Source: Rutidosis leptorrhynchoides (Eukaryota; Streptophyta; Magnoliopsida; Asterales; Asteraceae). From it: a DNA stretch of 64,000 bases. This document shows positions 48,701-58,804 of the stretch, piece by piece. The stretch spans positions 360,014,001 through 360,078,000 of the forward strand of contig NC_092340.1 of NCBI RefSeq assembly GCF_046630445.1, written 5' to 3'. A program made the position numbers and the translations under genes. The notes beneath the pieces were generated by a model that was not told the origin of the DNA, did not search any database, and worked only from the letters and a program-made list of their open reading frames with translations. Within the stretch, counting starts at the first letter, position 1, and every line of letters begins with the position of its first letter.

Positions 48701-49203
48701 TGTAGCTTCGTGTTGCCCTTTTCACCGTACACCATTAAGGGTTTTCTTTTTTCTCGTATAATGTGAATTGCATTTTTGTAACAAATGATCTCTGCTTTCA
48801 CTTCTTTCAACCAGTCCATACCGATTATCACATCAAAACTCCCTAACTCTACTGGTATCAAGTCAATCTTAAATGTTTCGCTAACCAGTTTAATTTCTCG
48901 ATTCCGACATATATTATCTGCTGAAATTAATTTACCATTTGCTAATTCGAGTAAAAATTTACTATCCAAAGGCGTCAATGGACAACTTAATTTAGCACAA
49001 AAATCTCTACTCATATAGCTTCTATCCGCAACCGAATCAAATAAAACGTAAGCAGATTTATTATCAATAAGAAACGTACCCGTAACAAGCTCCGGGTCTT
49101 CCTGTGCCTCTGCTGCATTAATATTGAAAACTCTTCCGCGGCCTTGTCCATTCGTGTTCTCCTGGTTCGGGCAATTTTTAATAATGTGGCCCGGTTTCCA
49201 CAT
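45753..49203 (-). pseudogene. Pol of B: protease, RT, RNase H, integrase with chromodomain-like C-terminus
   Basis: 49203-47443 is open. It begins with the second half of a zinc knuckle (KPGHIIKNC), then protease with active site [10 protein letters not shown] (DSV instead of the usual DTG), then RT ([47 protein letters not shown], catalytic [10 protein letters not shown]) and RNase H. TAG at 47443 replaces the Trp of ALK-W-RHYLYG. The same phase continues to a TGA at 46831 through [18 protein letters not shown] and the integrase finger (CLTC). Frame changes near 46830 and 46710 bracket the first catalytic Asp. 46706-46347 holds the core ([37 protein letters not shown]). A TGA follows RSLIC. 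46340-45753 holds VSPWKGVVRFGKRRKLNPRY, HVSNLKKC and the chromodomain-like KVRWNARRGPEFTWEYE. Confidence 0.9.
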
Positions 49204-49478
49204 TTATAACAAACTACGTTGGCATAACTTGCTCCGACACTACTTGCTCCGCCATTACTCGTTCCGACACCATTTGTTCCTTTCGTTCTGTTAACCCCTA
49301 GTCCGTAGACCTCACACTTCGCCGCGCTATGACCATTTCTTTTACACTTGTTGCAAAATTTGGTGCAGAACCCCGAGTGATACTTTTCACATCTTTGGCA
49401 TAGCTGTTTCTGATTGTTGTTGTTGTTGCGATTATTATTGTTGTTGGGATGATTGTTGTAGTTGCTGTTGTTGTTGTT

Positions 49479-49517
<39 letters not shown>

Positions 49518-50351
49518 GGGCCGTTTGTTGTAGTTGCGATTGATGTTGCGATTGTTGGGATAGTTGTTGCAATTATTGTTGTAATTGCTGTTGTTGTTGT
49601 ATTGGTGATTCTTATCACCGTTTTCCTCCCACTTTCTTTTGACTTGCTTCATATTGGCCTCTTCAGCAGTCTGTTCTTTAATTCTTTCTTCAATCTGGTT
49701 CACTAGTTTGTGAGCCATTCTACATGCCTGTTGTATGGAGGTGGGCTCGTGTGAACTTATATCTTCTTGGATTCTTTCCGGTAATCCTTTCACAAACGCG
49801 TCGATCTTCTCTTCCTCATCTTCGAACGCTCCCGGACACAATAGGCATAATTATGTGAATCGTATTTCGTACGTGGTAATATCAAATCCTTGGGTTCGTA
49901 ACCCTCTAAGTTCTGTCTTGAGCTTATTGACCTCGGTTCTGGGACGGTACTTCTCGTTCATCAAGTGCTTGAATGCTGACCACGATAGTGCGTGCGCATC
50001 ATCTTGTCCCACTTGCTCTAGATAGGTATTCCACCATGTTAACGCAGAACCTGTGAAGGTATGCGTAGCGTACTTCACTTTTTCCTCTTCATTACACTTA
50101 CTTATGGCAAACACCGATTCGACCTTCTCGGTCCACCGTTTCAATTCAATCGGTCCTTCGGTTCCATCAAATTCCAAAGGTTTGCAGGCAGTGAATTCTT
50201 TGTAGGTGCATCCTACACGATTTACTGTACTGCTAGATCCAAGGTTATTGTTGGTATGTAGCGCAGCCTGTACTGCGGCTATGTTTGAAGCAAGAAAGGC
50301 ACGAAATTCCTCTTCACTCATATTCAAGGTGTGTCGAGTAGTCGGTGCCAT
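49200..50351 (-). pseudogene. Gag of B
   Basis: The preferred start is ATG 50351 (MAPTTRHT). The Retrotrans_gag-like domain includes LEFDGTEGPIELKRWTEKVE, ALTWWNTYLEQVG and FKHLMNEKYRP. A TAA at 49851 follows YEIRFT, where Gln is expected before LC.LCPG; the same phase then continues. A poly-Asn tract of about 60 residues (from GTT repeats) precedes Cys-rich motifs CQRC / CNKCKRNGHSAAKC and CYKCGN. A one-base frame change lies inside the last knuckle, so CYKCG is in one frame and KPGHIIKNC in the next. Confidence 0.85.
49413..49598. repeat. GTT/TGT trinucleotide expansion in gag of B
   Basis: Imperfect (TTG)n on the plus strand, encoding poly-Asn on the minus strand. The shadow frames give valine or threonine runs. 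Confidence 0.9.
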
Positions 50352-50483
50352 TTCCTTCAAAATAGTCAAATGAAACGAGTTAATCATATAGAATATCAAG
50401 AATAGTCAATAGTATTTCGTAGCGTAATATGAACTTATTTATAAAAGCTCTTTCTTCATATTAGCGTTTTATACTCTTTAATT

Positions 50484-50500
50484 CGGGTAGTACCTACCCG
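50484..50500 (-). other. PPT-like hairpin in B between the F-box-like ORF and gag
   Basis: The minus strand reads TTAACGGGTAGGTACTACCCG. AACGGGTAGGTAC is identical to the sequence directly before B's own 3' LTR, and with the following TACCCG it forms a palindrome. X has the same motif at 35159-35175. The rest of 50352-50695 is AT-rich and non-coding. Confidence 0.75.
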
Positions 50501-50695
50501 TTAAGTTCATACTTAGTAGCTAACATACCATTTTAACTACTACAATTCTATATGAAAAACTAATCACAAAAAAATATATATCATATTCAAACCTGTATAC
50601 AATAACTTGCAAACTTACAATACCGCTATTTTACATATAGCATGAAATATAGCACATAAAACTTTGATACAAAGTAGTTGCGAAGATAATTCTAG

Positions 50696-51379
50696 TTAAT
50701 AAATAAGGCGTTCAGGAAAGGCAATAAAGACACGTAATTCATACGTCCAGAAACAAGTCATGCATTCTGGTTTTACTAATACCACTTCCCATCCTTGGTT
50801 TTGTGGAACATAACCGTTGTGACCGATAGTAAGACAATGTGTTGTAACGTCGTCAAAAGGATGAAAGTTACGTAATGACCAACAGTCTCGTAATAACCTA
50901 AAAATCTCATTTCTTACCCCAATTACCGACTCCGTCACTTGTGGGAACGTTTTGTTTAATAGTTGTAGCCCGATGTTCTTGTTCACACTTTGGTGAGAAG
51001 CGAACATTACTAACCCATAAGCATAACATGCTTCTTTATGTTGCATGTTAGCCGCTTTTTCTAAATCACGAAGTCCTATATTCGGATACATTGAGTCAAA
51101 ATAATTTCTTAACCCGTTGCGTAAAATAGCATTTGGGTTCCCCGCAATATATGCGTCAAAGTAAACACATCGTAACTTATGGGTTTCCCAATGTGATATC
51201 CCCCATCTTTCAAACGAAAGCCTTTTATAAACCAAGGCATTCTTGGAACGTTCTTCGAATGTCTTACAAACTGATTTTGCCATAAATAGTTGTGTCGAGG
51301 AATTCTGACCGACTCTAGACAAGATTTCATCAATCATGTCTCCGGGTAGGTCTCTTAAAATATTGGGTTGTCTATCCAT
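50696..51379 (-). CDS. F-box-like protein carried inside retrotransposon B
   Basis: An intact 227-codon ORF on the same strand as gag-pol. Residues about 8-45 form an F-box: LRDLPGDMIDEILSRVG, then STQLFMAKSVCKTF. The rest includes LVYKRLSFERWG, a segment like a Sel1/TPR-type repeat (IGLRDLEKAANMQHKEACYA, then YGLVMF) and a Cys/Trp-containing C-terminus. This layout resembles plant F-box proteins of the At2g35280 type. F-box proteins join SCF ubiquitin ligases through Skp1/ASK and choose substrates with the C-terminal part. Its place between primer site and gag is not part of the usual Tekay plan, so I infer capture of a host gene. It has no internal stop although gag-pol has several. Whether it is expressed is unknown. 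Confidence 0.75.
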   Translation of the reverse strand: MDRQPNILRDLPGDMIDEILSRVGQNSSTQLFMAKSVCKTFEERSKNALVYKRLSFERWGISHWETHKLRCVYFDAYIAGNPNAILRNGLRNYFDSMYPNIGLRDLEKAANMQHKEACYAYGLVMFASHQSVNKNIGLQLLNKTFPQVTESVIGVRNEIFRLLRDCWSLRNFHPFDDVTTHCLTIGHNGYVPQNQGWEVVLVKPECMTCFWTYELRVFIAFPERLIY

Positions 51380-51515
51380 TTTGTGTTTTTATACTGTAAA
51401 ATAGACAAGAGTTAGATTCATAAAAAAATACTTATTAATACAAGCAATTTTTACATATATCATATCGCATAAGCACACTATATTACATATATTACACCAC
51501 ACGAATACAACTATC

Positions 51516-52097
51516 TTATTCCGAATCGCTCGTTTCTTCTTCTTCGGTTTTGGTTCGTTTTGCCAAGTTTCTAGGGATATATGATGTTCCCCTAATACGA
51601 GCTGTCATTTTCCACAACGGTTTAGAAAAACCTGGTGGTTTAGAGGTTCCCGGGTCATTGTTACAACTTAAGGGCTTCGGGGGTTGACGATACATATAAA
51701 GTTCATCGGGGTTGGAATTAGATTTTTCTATTTTTATGCCCTTTCCCTTATTATTTTCTTTTGCCTTTTTAAATTCAGTTGGGGTAATTTCTATAACATC
51801 ATCGGAATTCTCGTCGGAATCCGATTCATCGGAGAATTGGTAATCTTCCCAATATTTTGCTTCCTTGGCGGAAACACCATTGACCATAATTAACCTTGGT
51901 CGGTTGGTTGAGGATTTTCTTTTACTTAACCGTTTTATTATTTCCCTCACCGGTTCTATTTCCTCCTCCGGTTCCTCCTCTTCCGGTTCTGATTCTTCTT
52001 CCGGTTCTTCTTCGGGAACTTGTGAATCAGCCCAATATATATTTGACTCTTCGTTATTATTAGGTGAGTCAATGGGATTTGTGCTAGAGATAGACAT
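51516..52097 (-). CDS. Acidic ORF of unknown function carried inside retrotransposon B
   Basis: An intact 193-codon ORF, the first after the primer site, on the element's sense strand, ATG at 52097. It has a Ser/Asn-rich start, then a Glu/Pro tract of about 30 residues (EEEPEEESEPEEEEPEEEIE), a basic patch (IKRLSKRKSS), a Ser/Asp/Glu stretch (FSDESDSDENSDD) and Lys-rich and Pro-rich parts. It ends in TEEEETSDSE. It looks largely disordered. No conserved domain was recognised. It lies 136 bp upstream of the F-box-like ORF. X carries a different Ser/Asp-rich ORF at the same place. Function unknown. Confidence 0.6.
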   Translation of the reverse strand: MSISSTNPIDSPNNNEESNIYWADSQVPEEEPEEESEPEEEEPEEEIEPVREIIKRLSKRKSSTNRPRLIMVNGVSAKEAKYWEDYQFSDESDSDENSDDVIEITPTEFKKAKENNKGKGIKIEKSNSNPDELYMYRQPPKPLSCNNDPGTSKPPGFSKPLWKMTARIRGTSYIPRNLAKRTKTEEEETSDSE

Positions 52098-52292
52098 CTA
52101 TCACACAATATCAAACATGTTAAGAGATTAATATATCACATAATATATACATGTTAATAATATATAGTTTCCAACAAAAATGTTAAGCAATCATTTTTAA
52201 AGAAAACACGGTCGAAGTCCAGACTCACTAATGCATCCTAACAAACTTGATAAGTCACACTAATGCAAATTTTCTGGTTCTCTAAGACCAAC

Positions 52293-52304
52293 GCTCGGAT
52301 ACCA
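52293..52304 (-). other. Primer-binding site of B (initiator tRNA-Met type, one mismatch)
   Basis: The minus strand reads TGGTATCCGAGC two bases inside the 5' LTR end; A to C at one position compared with X and Y. Confidence 0.8.
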
Positions 52305-52306
52305 AC

Positions 52307-54841
52307 TGAAATGTCCCGTTCTTATTGATTAAAAACGTTCCATATTAATTGATTTCGTTGCGAGGTTTTGACCTCTATATGAGACGTTTTTCAAAGACTG
52401 CATTCATTTTTAAAACAAACCATAACCTTTATTTCATAAATAAAGGTTTAAAAAGCTTTACGTAGATTAAATGATAATCTAAAATATCCTGTTTACACAC
52501 GACCATTACATAATGGTTTACAATACAAATATGTTACATCGAAATCAGTTTCTTGAATGCAGTTTTTACACAATATCATACAAACATGGACTCCAAATCT
52601 TGTCCTTATTTTAGTATGCAACAGTGGAAGCTCTTAGTATTCACCTGAGAATAAACATGCTTTAAACGTCAACAAAAATGTTGGTGAGTTATAGGTTTAA
52701 CCTATATATATCAAATCGTAACAATAGACCACAAGATTTCATATTTCAATACACATCCCATACATAGAGATAAAAATCATTCATATGGTGAACACCTGGT
52801 AACCGACATTAACAAGATGCATATATAAGAATATCCCCATCATTCCGGGACACCCTTCGGATATGATATCAATTTCGAAGTACTAAAGCATCCGGTACTT
52901 TGGATGGGGTTTGTTAGGCCCAATAGATCTATCTTTAGGATTCGCGTCAATTAGGGTGTCTGTTCCCTAATTCTTAGATTACCAGACTTAATAAAAAGGG
53001 GCATATTCGATTTCGATAATTCAACCATAGAATGTAGTTTCACGTACTTGTGTCTATTTTGTAAATCATTTATAAAACCTGCATGTATTCTCATCCCAAA
53101 AATATTAGATTTTAAAAGTGGGACTATAGCTCACTTTCACAGATTTTTACTTCGTCGGGAAGTAAGACTTGGCCACTGGTTGATTCACGAACCTATAACA
53201 ATATATACATATATATCAAAGTATGTTCAAAATATATTTACAACACTTTAAATACATTTTGATGTTAAGTTTATTAAGTCAGCTGTCCTCGTTAGTAACC
53301 TACAACTAGTTGTCCACAGTTAGATGTACAGAAATAAATCGATAAATATTATCTTGAATCAATCCATGACCCAGTGTATACGTATCTCAGTATTGATCAC
53401 AACTCAAACTATATATATATTTTGGAATCAACCTCAACCCTGTATAGCTAACTCCAACATTCACATATAGAGTGTCTATGGTTGTTCCGCAACATATATA
53501 TAGATGGGTCGACATGATAGGTCGAAACATTGTATACGTGTCTATGGTATCTCAAGATTACATAATATACAATATAAGTTGATTAGGTTATGGTTGGAAT
53601 AGATTTATTACTAACTTTCACGTAGGTAAAATGAGTAGTTTTTATCAATCTTGTTTTACTCGCCATTTCTTCGTTTCTAATCCGTTTTGAGTGATTCCAG
53701 TGGCCACGGTTTCGTATTGAACTTAAATATATGAATCTAAATAGAAAAAGTAAAAGTTTATAGTCAGAAATACAAGTTACAAGTCGTTTTTGAAAGAGGT
53801 AGTCATTTTCATCGAAAGAACGACATCTTGATGACCATTTTGAAAAACATACTTTCACTTTGAGTTTAACCATGATTTTTGGATATAGTTTCATATTCAT
53901 AAGAAAAATCATTTTTCCAGAAGTATAGCTTTTAAATCAAAGTTCTTCTTAGCTTTTAATTATCCCAACCAAAACAGCCCCCGGTTTTACTACAACGGCG
54001 TATATCCAGTTTTATGGTGTTTATCGTGTTTCCGGGTTTTAAATCATTAAGTTAGCATATCATATAGATATAGAACATGTGTTTAGTTGATTTTTAAATT
54101 CTAGTTAGAAGTATTAACTTTATTTGCGAACAAGTTTAGAATTAACTAAACTATGTTCTAGTGATTACAAGTTTATAACGTTGAATAAGACAGCTTTTTA
54201 TGTATGAATCGAATGATGTTATGAACATCATTACTACCTCAAGTTCCTTGGATAAACCTACTAGAAATGAGAAAAATGGATCTAGCTTTAAAGGATCCTT
54301 GGATGGCTTGAAAGTTCTTGAAGCAGAATCATGACACGAAAACAATTTCAAGTAAGATTTCCACTCGAAATAAGATTGTTATAGTTATAGAAATTGAATT
54401 AAAGTTTGAATATGATTATTACCTTGTATTATAAAGATAACCTACTGTAAGTAACAAAGGTTTCTTGATCTTGGATAATTACTTGGAATGGATTTAGAAA
54501 ACTTGGAAGTAAACTTGCAATATTGGAAGTATTCTTGATTTTATGAAACTAGAACTTTTGGAATTTATGAAGAACACTTAGAACTTGAAGATAGAACTTG
54601 AGAGAGATCAATTAGATGAAGAAAATTGAAGAATGAAAGTGTTTGTAGGTGTTTTTGGTCGTTGGTGTATGGATTAGATATAAAGGATATGTAATTTTGT
54701 TTTCATGTAAATAAGTCATGAATGATTACTCATATTTTTGTAATTTTATGAGATATTTCATGCTAGTTGCTAAATGATGGTTCCCACATGTATTAGGTGA
54801 CTCACATGGGCTGCTAAGAGCTGATCATTGGAGTGTATATA
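52307..54841 (-). repeat. 5' LTR of B, truncated by element C
   Basis: 2,535 bp visible, colinear with 42286-44820. It is interrupted within GTGTATATA, where C begins with TGATAAGG. Confidence 0.9.
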
Positions 54842-55440
54842 TGATAAGGCTAAAAAGGAACATATATTTCATAGCAATATCCCTCCTAAATAATAGGTTT
54901 TCATATGTAATTGTATTATATTTTCATTGTAATTGTTTAAATAAATAAGTGCAAAGACAAAAGGCGAAAACGAAGATTTGAAGACACAAACGTCCAAAAA
55001 GCTCAAATGTTCAAGATACAATTCAAAAGGTTCAATTTATTGATGAAAAACGTCTCAAAATGACAAGAGTACAAGTTACAAAACACAAAGTACATGATAT
55101 TAAATTGTACGCAAGGACGTTCGAAAATCCGGAACCGGGACATGAGTCAACTATCAACGCCCGACGCAACGGACTAAAAATTACAAGTCTACTATGCACA
55201 AGAATATAATATAATATATAAATAATTATATTAATTATTTATATTTTATATTTATATATTTATTATGTCGACAAGCTAGGAGCCAAAAGTTTGTGAGCTG
55301 GATTTTCAAACTCCACGACTCGCGGAGTTTGAAGGCCAAAAACTCCACGACTCGCGGAGCTGCCAAATTCCAAAATGCCTATAAAAGGTCACGAATTCTG
55401 CGAGTAAAAATAACATAATAATAATAATACTCCTCTAATA

Positions 55441-55532
<92 letters not shown>

Positions 55533-56745
55533 ATAGGGTAGTTTTATATTAGATTAGTTTGGGTTATATAAAGGTTATTTTACGGGTTTTTGAAGTCGAA
55601 ATTCTGTCCGTGTAACACTACGCGATAAATACTCAATGTAAGTTATGTTCTCCTTTTTAAATTAATGTCTCGTACTTAAGTTATTATTATGCTTATTTGA
55701 GCCAAAGTAATCATGATGTTGGACTAAATATTAAAGACGGGGTAATTGGGCTTTGTACCATAATTGAGGTTTGGACAAAAGAACGACACTTGTGGAAATT
55801 AGACTATGGGCTATTAATGGGCTTTATATTTGTTTAACTAAATGATAGTTTGTTAATTTTAATATAAAGATTTACAATTGGACGTACCTATAAATAACCA
55901 CATACACTCGATCGGACACGATGGGCGGGATATTTATATGTACGAATAATCGTTCATTTAACCGGATACGGGAATGGATTAATAGTCTATGGAATTATTA
56001 AAACAGGGGTAAAATTATGTACAAGGACACTTGGCATAATTGATAACAAAGTATTAAAACCTTGAGTTACACGCAGTCGATAACCTGGTGTAATTATTAA
56101 ACAAAGTATTAAAACCTTGTTACAGTTTAAGTCCCCAATTAGTTGGAATATTTGACTTCGGGTATAAGGATAATTTGACGAGGACACTCGCACTTTATAT
56201 TTATGACTGATGGACTGTTATGGACAAAAACCAGACGGACATATTAAATAATCCAGGACAAAGGACAATTAACCCATGGGCATAAAACTAAAATCAACAC
56301 GTCAAACATCATGATTACGGAAGTTTAAATAAGTATAATATATTTTATTTCATATTTCCTCGTACTTTTATTTATTGTCATTTTAATTATTGTTATTTAT
56401 TTTATATTGTTAGTTAAATATCGTCATTTACTATACGCTTCGTTTAAAATATAAAATCGACAAACCGGTCATTAAACGGTAAAGCCCCCTTTTATATATT
56501 ATTAATATAATATATTTTGTACGAATATAATTGTTTAAAATATAGTGTGAAATAAGCCAGCTCCCTGTGGAATGAACCGGACTTACTAAAAACTATACTA
56601 CTCTACGATTAGGTACACTGCCTATAGTGTTGTAGCAAGGTTTAGGTATATACCATTTGTAAATAAATAATTAAAACTTGTGTAATTTGTAACGTATTTC
56701 GTAGTAAAATATAGTACTATCACGTACCCCCACGCTACCACATCA
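54842..56745 (+). repeat. 5' LTR of C
   Basis: 1,904 bp. It contains a palindrome pair (55311-55359), a TATA box, an (AT)n tract (about 55445-55526) and the block GATTAGGTACACTGCCTATAG. No coding. Confidence 0.85.
55311..55388 (+). promoter_or_regulatory. Palindrome pair and TATA box in the C LTR
   Basis: CTCCACGACTCGCGGAG at 55311-55327 and 55343-55359, start-to-start 32 bp. CCTATAAAAGG at 55378-55388 follows 19 bp later and is a good plant TATA box. The pair recurs in LTR2 (61238, 61270, the second with a C to T change) and in the leader (56873, 56905). The placement suggests promoter-proximal U3 sites. Confidence 0.75.
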
Positions 56746-56751
56746 AGTTTT

Positions 56752-56769
56752 TTGCGCCGCTGCCGGGGA
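56752..56769 (+). other. Primer-binding site of C (tRNA-Asp type)
   Basis: TTGCGCCGCTGCCGGGGA, like the A site but with a G to T change at position 2. Confidence 0.8.
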
Positions 56770-56872
56770 CTCGGCGAAACGCTATATTTTTAATTTATTT
56801 TTGTATAAATATATTTTTATATATTTTTAGAAAAACAATATAAAATTTAAAAAAAAAAACGTTTTTTTCAAA

Positions 56873-56921
56873 CTCCACGACTCGCGGAGTTTGCAGGCTT
56901 AAAACTCCACGACTCGCGGAG
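56873..56921. repeat. Second copy of the C palindrome pair in the untranslated leader
   Basis: CTCCACGACTCGCGGAG at 56873-56889 and 56905-56921, again 32 bp apart, with flanks TTCAAA..TTTG and GGAGCCGCC similar to the LTR copy. 56922-57703 is AT-rich leader with no other recognised feature. Confidence 0.9.
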
Positions 56922-57703
56922 CCGCCCTGACCAGCCTGACCAGAAACCCTATTTCGCATTAATTACGGGGTATTATTAATTATTATTATTATTTAACCCT
57001 AATTACTTTATTATTATTATTATTATTATTTAGTTTAAGTTTTTAAATTAATTAGTTATAATTAATTATATTTAGTTTTAATATATAAAAAATTAATACT
57101 TTTATAAAATATAATATAAAAATAATATTTTTATAAAATTTGTATTTTTATCATTTTAATTATAATTTGTATTTTTATCGTTTATTCATTAGTTTTTGCC
57201 GTAGTTTATTTTTATTTCTAGTTTTTTTTAAGATTTGCCGTAAAATCCCTTAAGTGCTTATTCCTTAGACTAAGATTTAGGTGCTTTAGAATTTTGCGAC
57301 GCAGTTTTTCGCGCTATCTTTCTTACTTTTATTTTTCGACGTTTTTTGACGCGCACTCTTTTTCTTTCTTATTTATCGACACGCTAGTTTTTAGGATCTA
57401 GAAATTTTCTCTATTTCTTATCTAATATCTCAAACGGAAAGAAAAATTATTTAAGTGGTTAAATTAATGGACGTTGACAATTTTCTGCTTCGTAGTAATA
57501 GTTGGATTTGTTAGTGGCTGAGTTGTGAACTTCCGATTTAAAGGGTTCTGGCTCCCTGCTGCATCTTTTGGCTATTCGAAACGTGGGCAAAAGAAGAAAA
57601 GTCTATTAATTGGACAACTTATATAAGTTTTTCTATTTTTATAACTAATAGGATAATTAGTAAATGCACCACATTGTAGCTAAAATTTGGCCATCGCAAT
57701 AAA

Positions 57704-58804
57704 ATGGAAAATTTTGAAAACAAGGCTATGGAAACTCTTTTTGATATCCAAAATCAATTAAATCAATACTCTCAAACGGGTGTTGATGACAATTCGTTCG
57801 GCCAATCTTGGATCACGAATGACGAAACAATAACTGGTTGTGAAATCTGTGGAGATTATCACTCAACATGGGAATGTTATTATTAGGTTCCTATGGAAAA
57901 TTACGCACCCACGGAACCTGAATGGAATGATTATGAAGAATACAATTCAAATTGGGATTATTCCCAAGAATATTTCCAAACTCAACAACCAGTAGACGAG
58001 GAAAATTACGTGTCTGAAAATTTATTAGACAATATGAAAATCAAACTCGAAGAACTCAATGCTCAAAATGAACAAATGAGAGAGTTTGTAAACCGGCAAG
58101 CTGAAACTCTATCAGACTACACACCTGTTGATCTGAGGAGTATTGTGCAAGAAAATCTCATATCATCGAATTTTGATGAATTCGAGAGCTCCGAAATCAC
58201 CAATTATCCCGATGATACTTTTTATTCAGTCCTACCAATTTCACAACATATCGACACATTAGCCTCTACTGACGAAATCATCGATCCATCAATGGATAAA
58301 GAAGAAGTAAGGGTGACAAATTGGTACTCTTGGGAATACGATAACGTTGAAAATTTTACCCCCGAGGCCAAACCGAACTTCACCATTCCACAACCTTCCA
58401 ACCCAATATTCACAATAGACGAGTCATCCACCGGAAATGAACTACGAGCTGTAATAGATAATGACACCTCGAATTTCACCCAATTGGGTAATAGAGGTGA
58501 AAACTTTGATCCTGAGAATATAAGGAAGGAAATATTAGGAATTGTCCACCCTATAGAAATAAGTATGTCGGTGTATATCGATCCATTTGACCAAGAACTA
58601 GAAAAGAGACATATCCATTTACTAAAAGCTACACTTAAAAAAGAATTAAGTAGTGACGATCTGGTGAGTCTAAACTTTAAACCCATTGATATATTATACA
58701 CCACCCGAAATGTAAATAACTGGCTCACTACTCTAATTCGTGGAACTCATTCTACCGACTTCACATGTCGTCAGCTAAGTGTGGGAAAGTCTAACCCCAC
58801 TTAA
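57704..58804 (+). pseudogene. Gag-like ORF of C, one in-frame stop
   Basis: The first ORF after the leader. Codons 1-60 end with a CCHC-like knuckle (CEICGDYHSTWECYY) and TAG at 57884-57886, in a context fitting CAG to TAG. The same phase continues for 303 codons from 57893, acidic and Asn/Glu-rich, with a possible coiled coil (MKIKLEELNAQNEQMREFVN). It resembles C-terminal gag parts of Athila/Tat elements but lacks a recognisable capsid domain. It may be a remnant retained for packaging; that is inference. Confidence 0.6.

Larger units (their letters stand above)
42286..54841 (-). mobile_element. Tekay-like chromovirus B (minus strand), right LTR cut by element C
   Basis: The left (3') LTR is 42286-45717 and the right (5') LTR begins at 52307 and is interrupted at 54841. 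The flank TCTAT at 42281-42285 is the presumed target duplication; its partner is outside the window. Minus-strand order is 5' LTR, primer site, acidic ORF, F-box-like ORF, hairpin motif, gag, protease, RT, RNase H, integrase with C-terminal chromodomain-like segment, polypurine tract, 3' LTR. That is the Tekay plan plus two extra ORFs. Gag-pol is disabled by several stops and frame changes. The LTRs show more differences than those of X or Y, so B is older. Confidence 0.88.
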
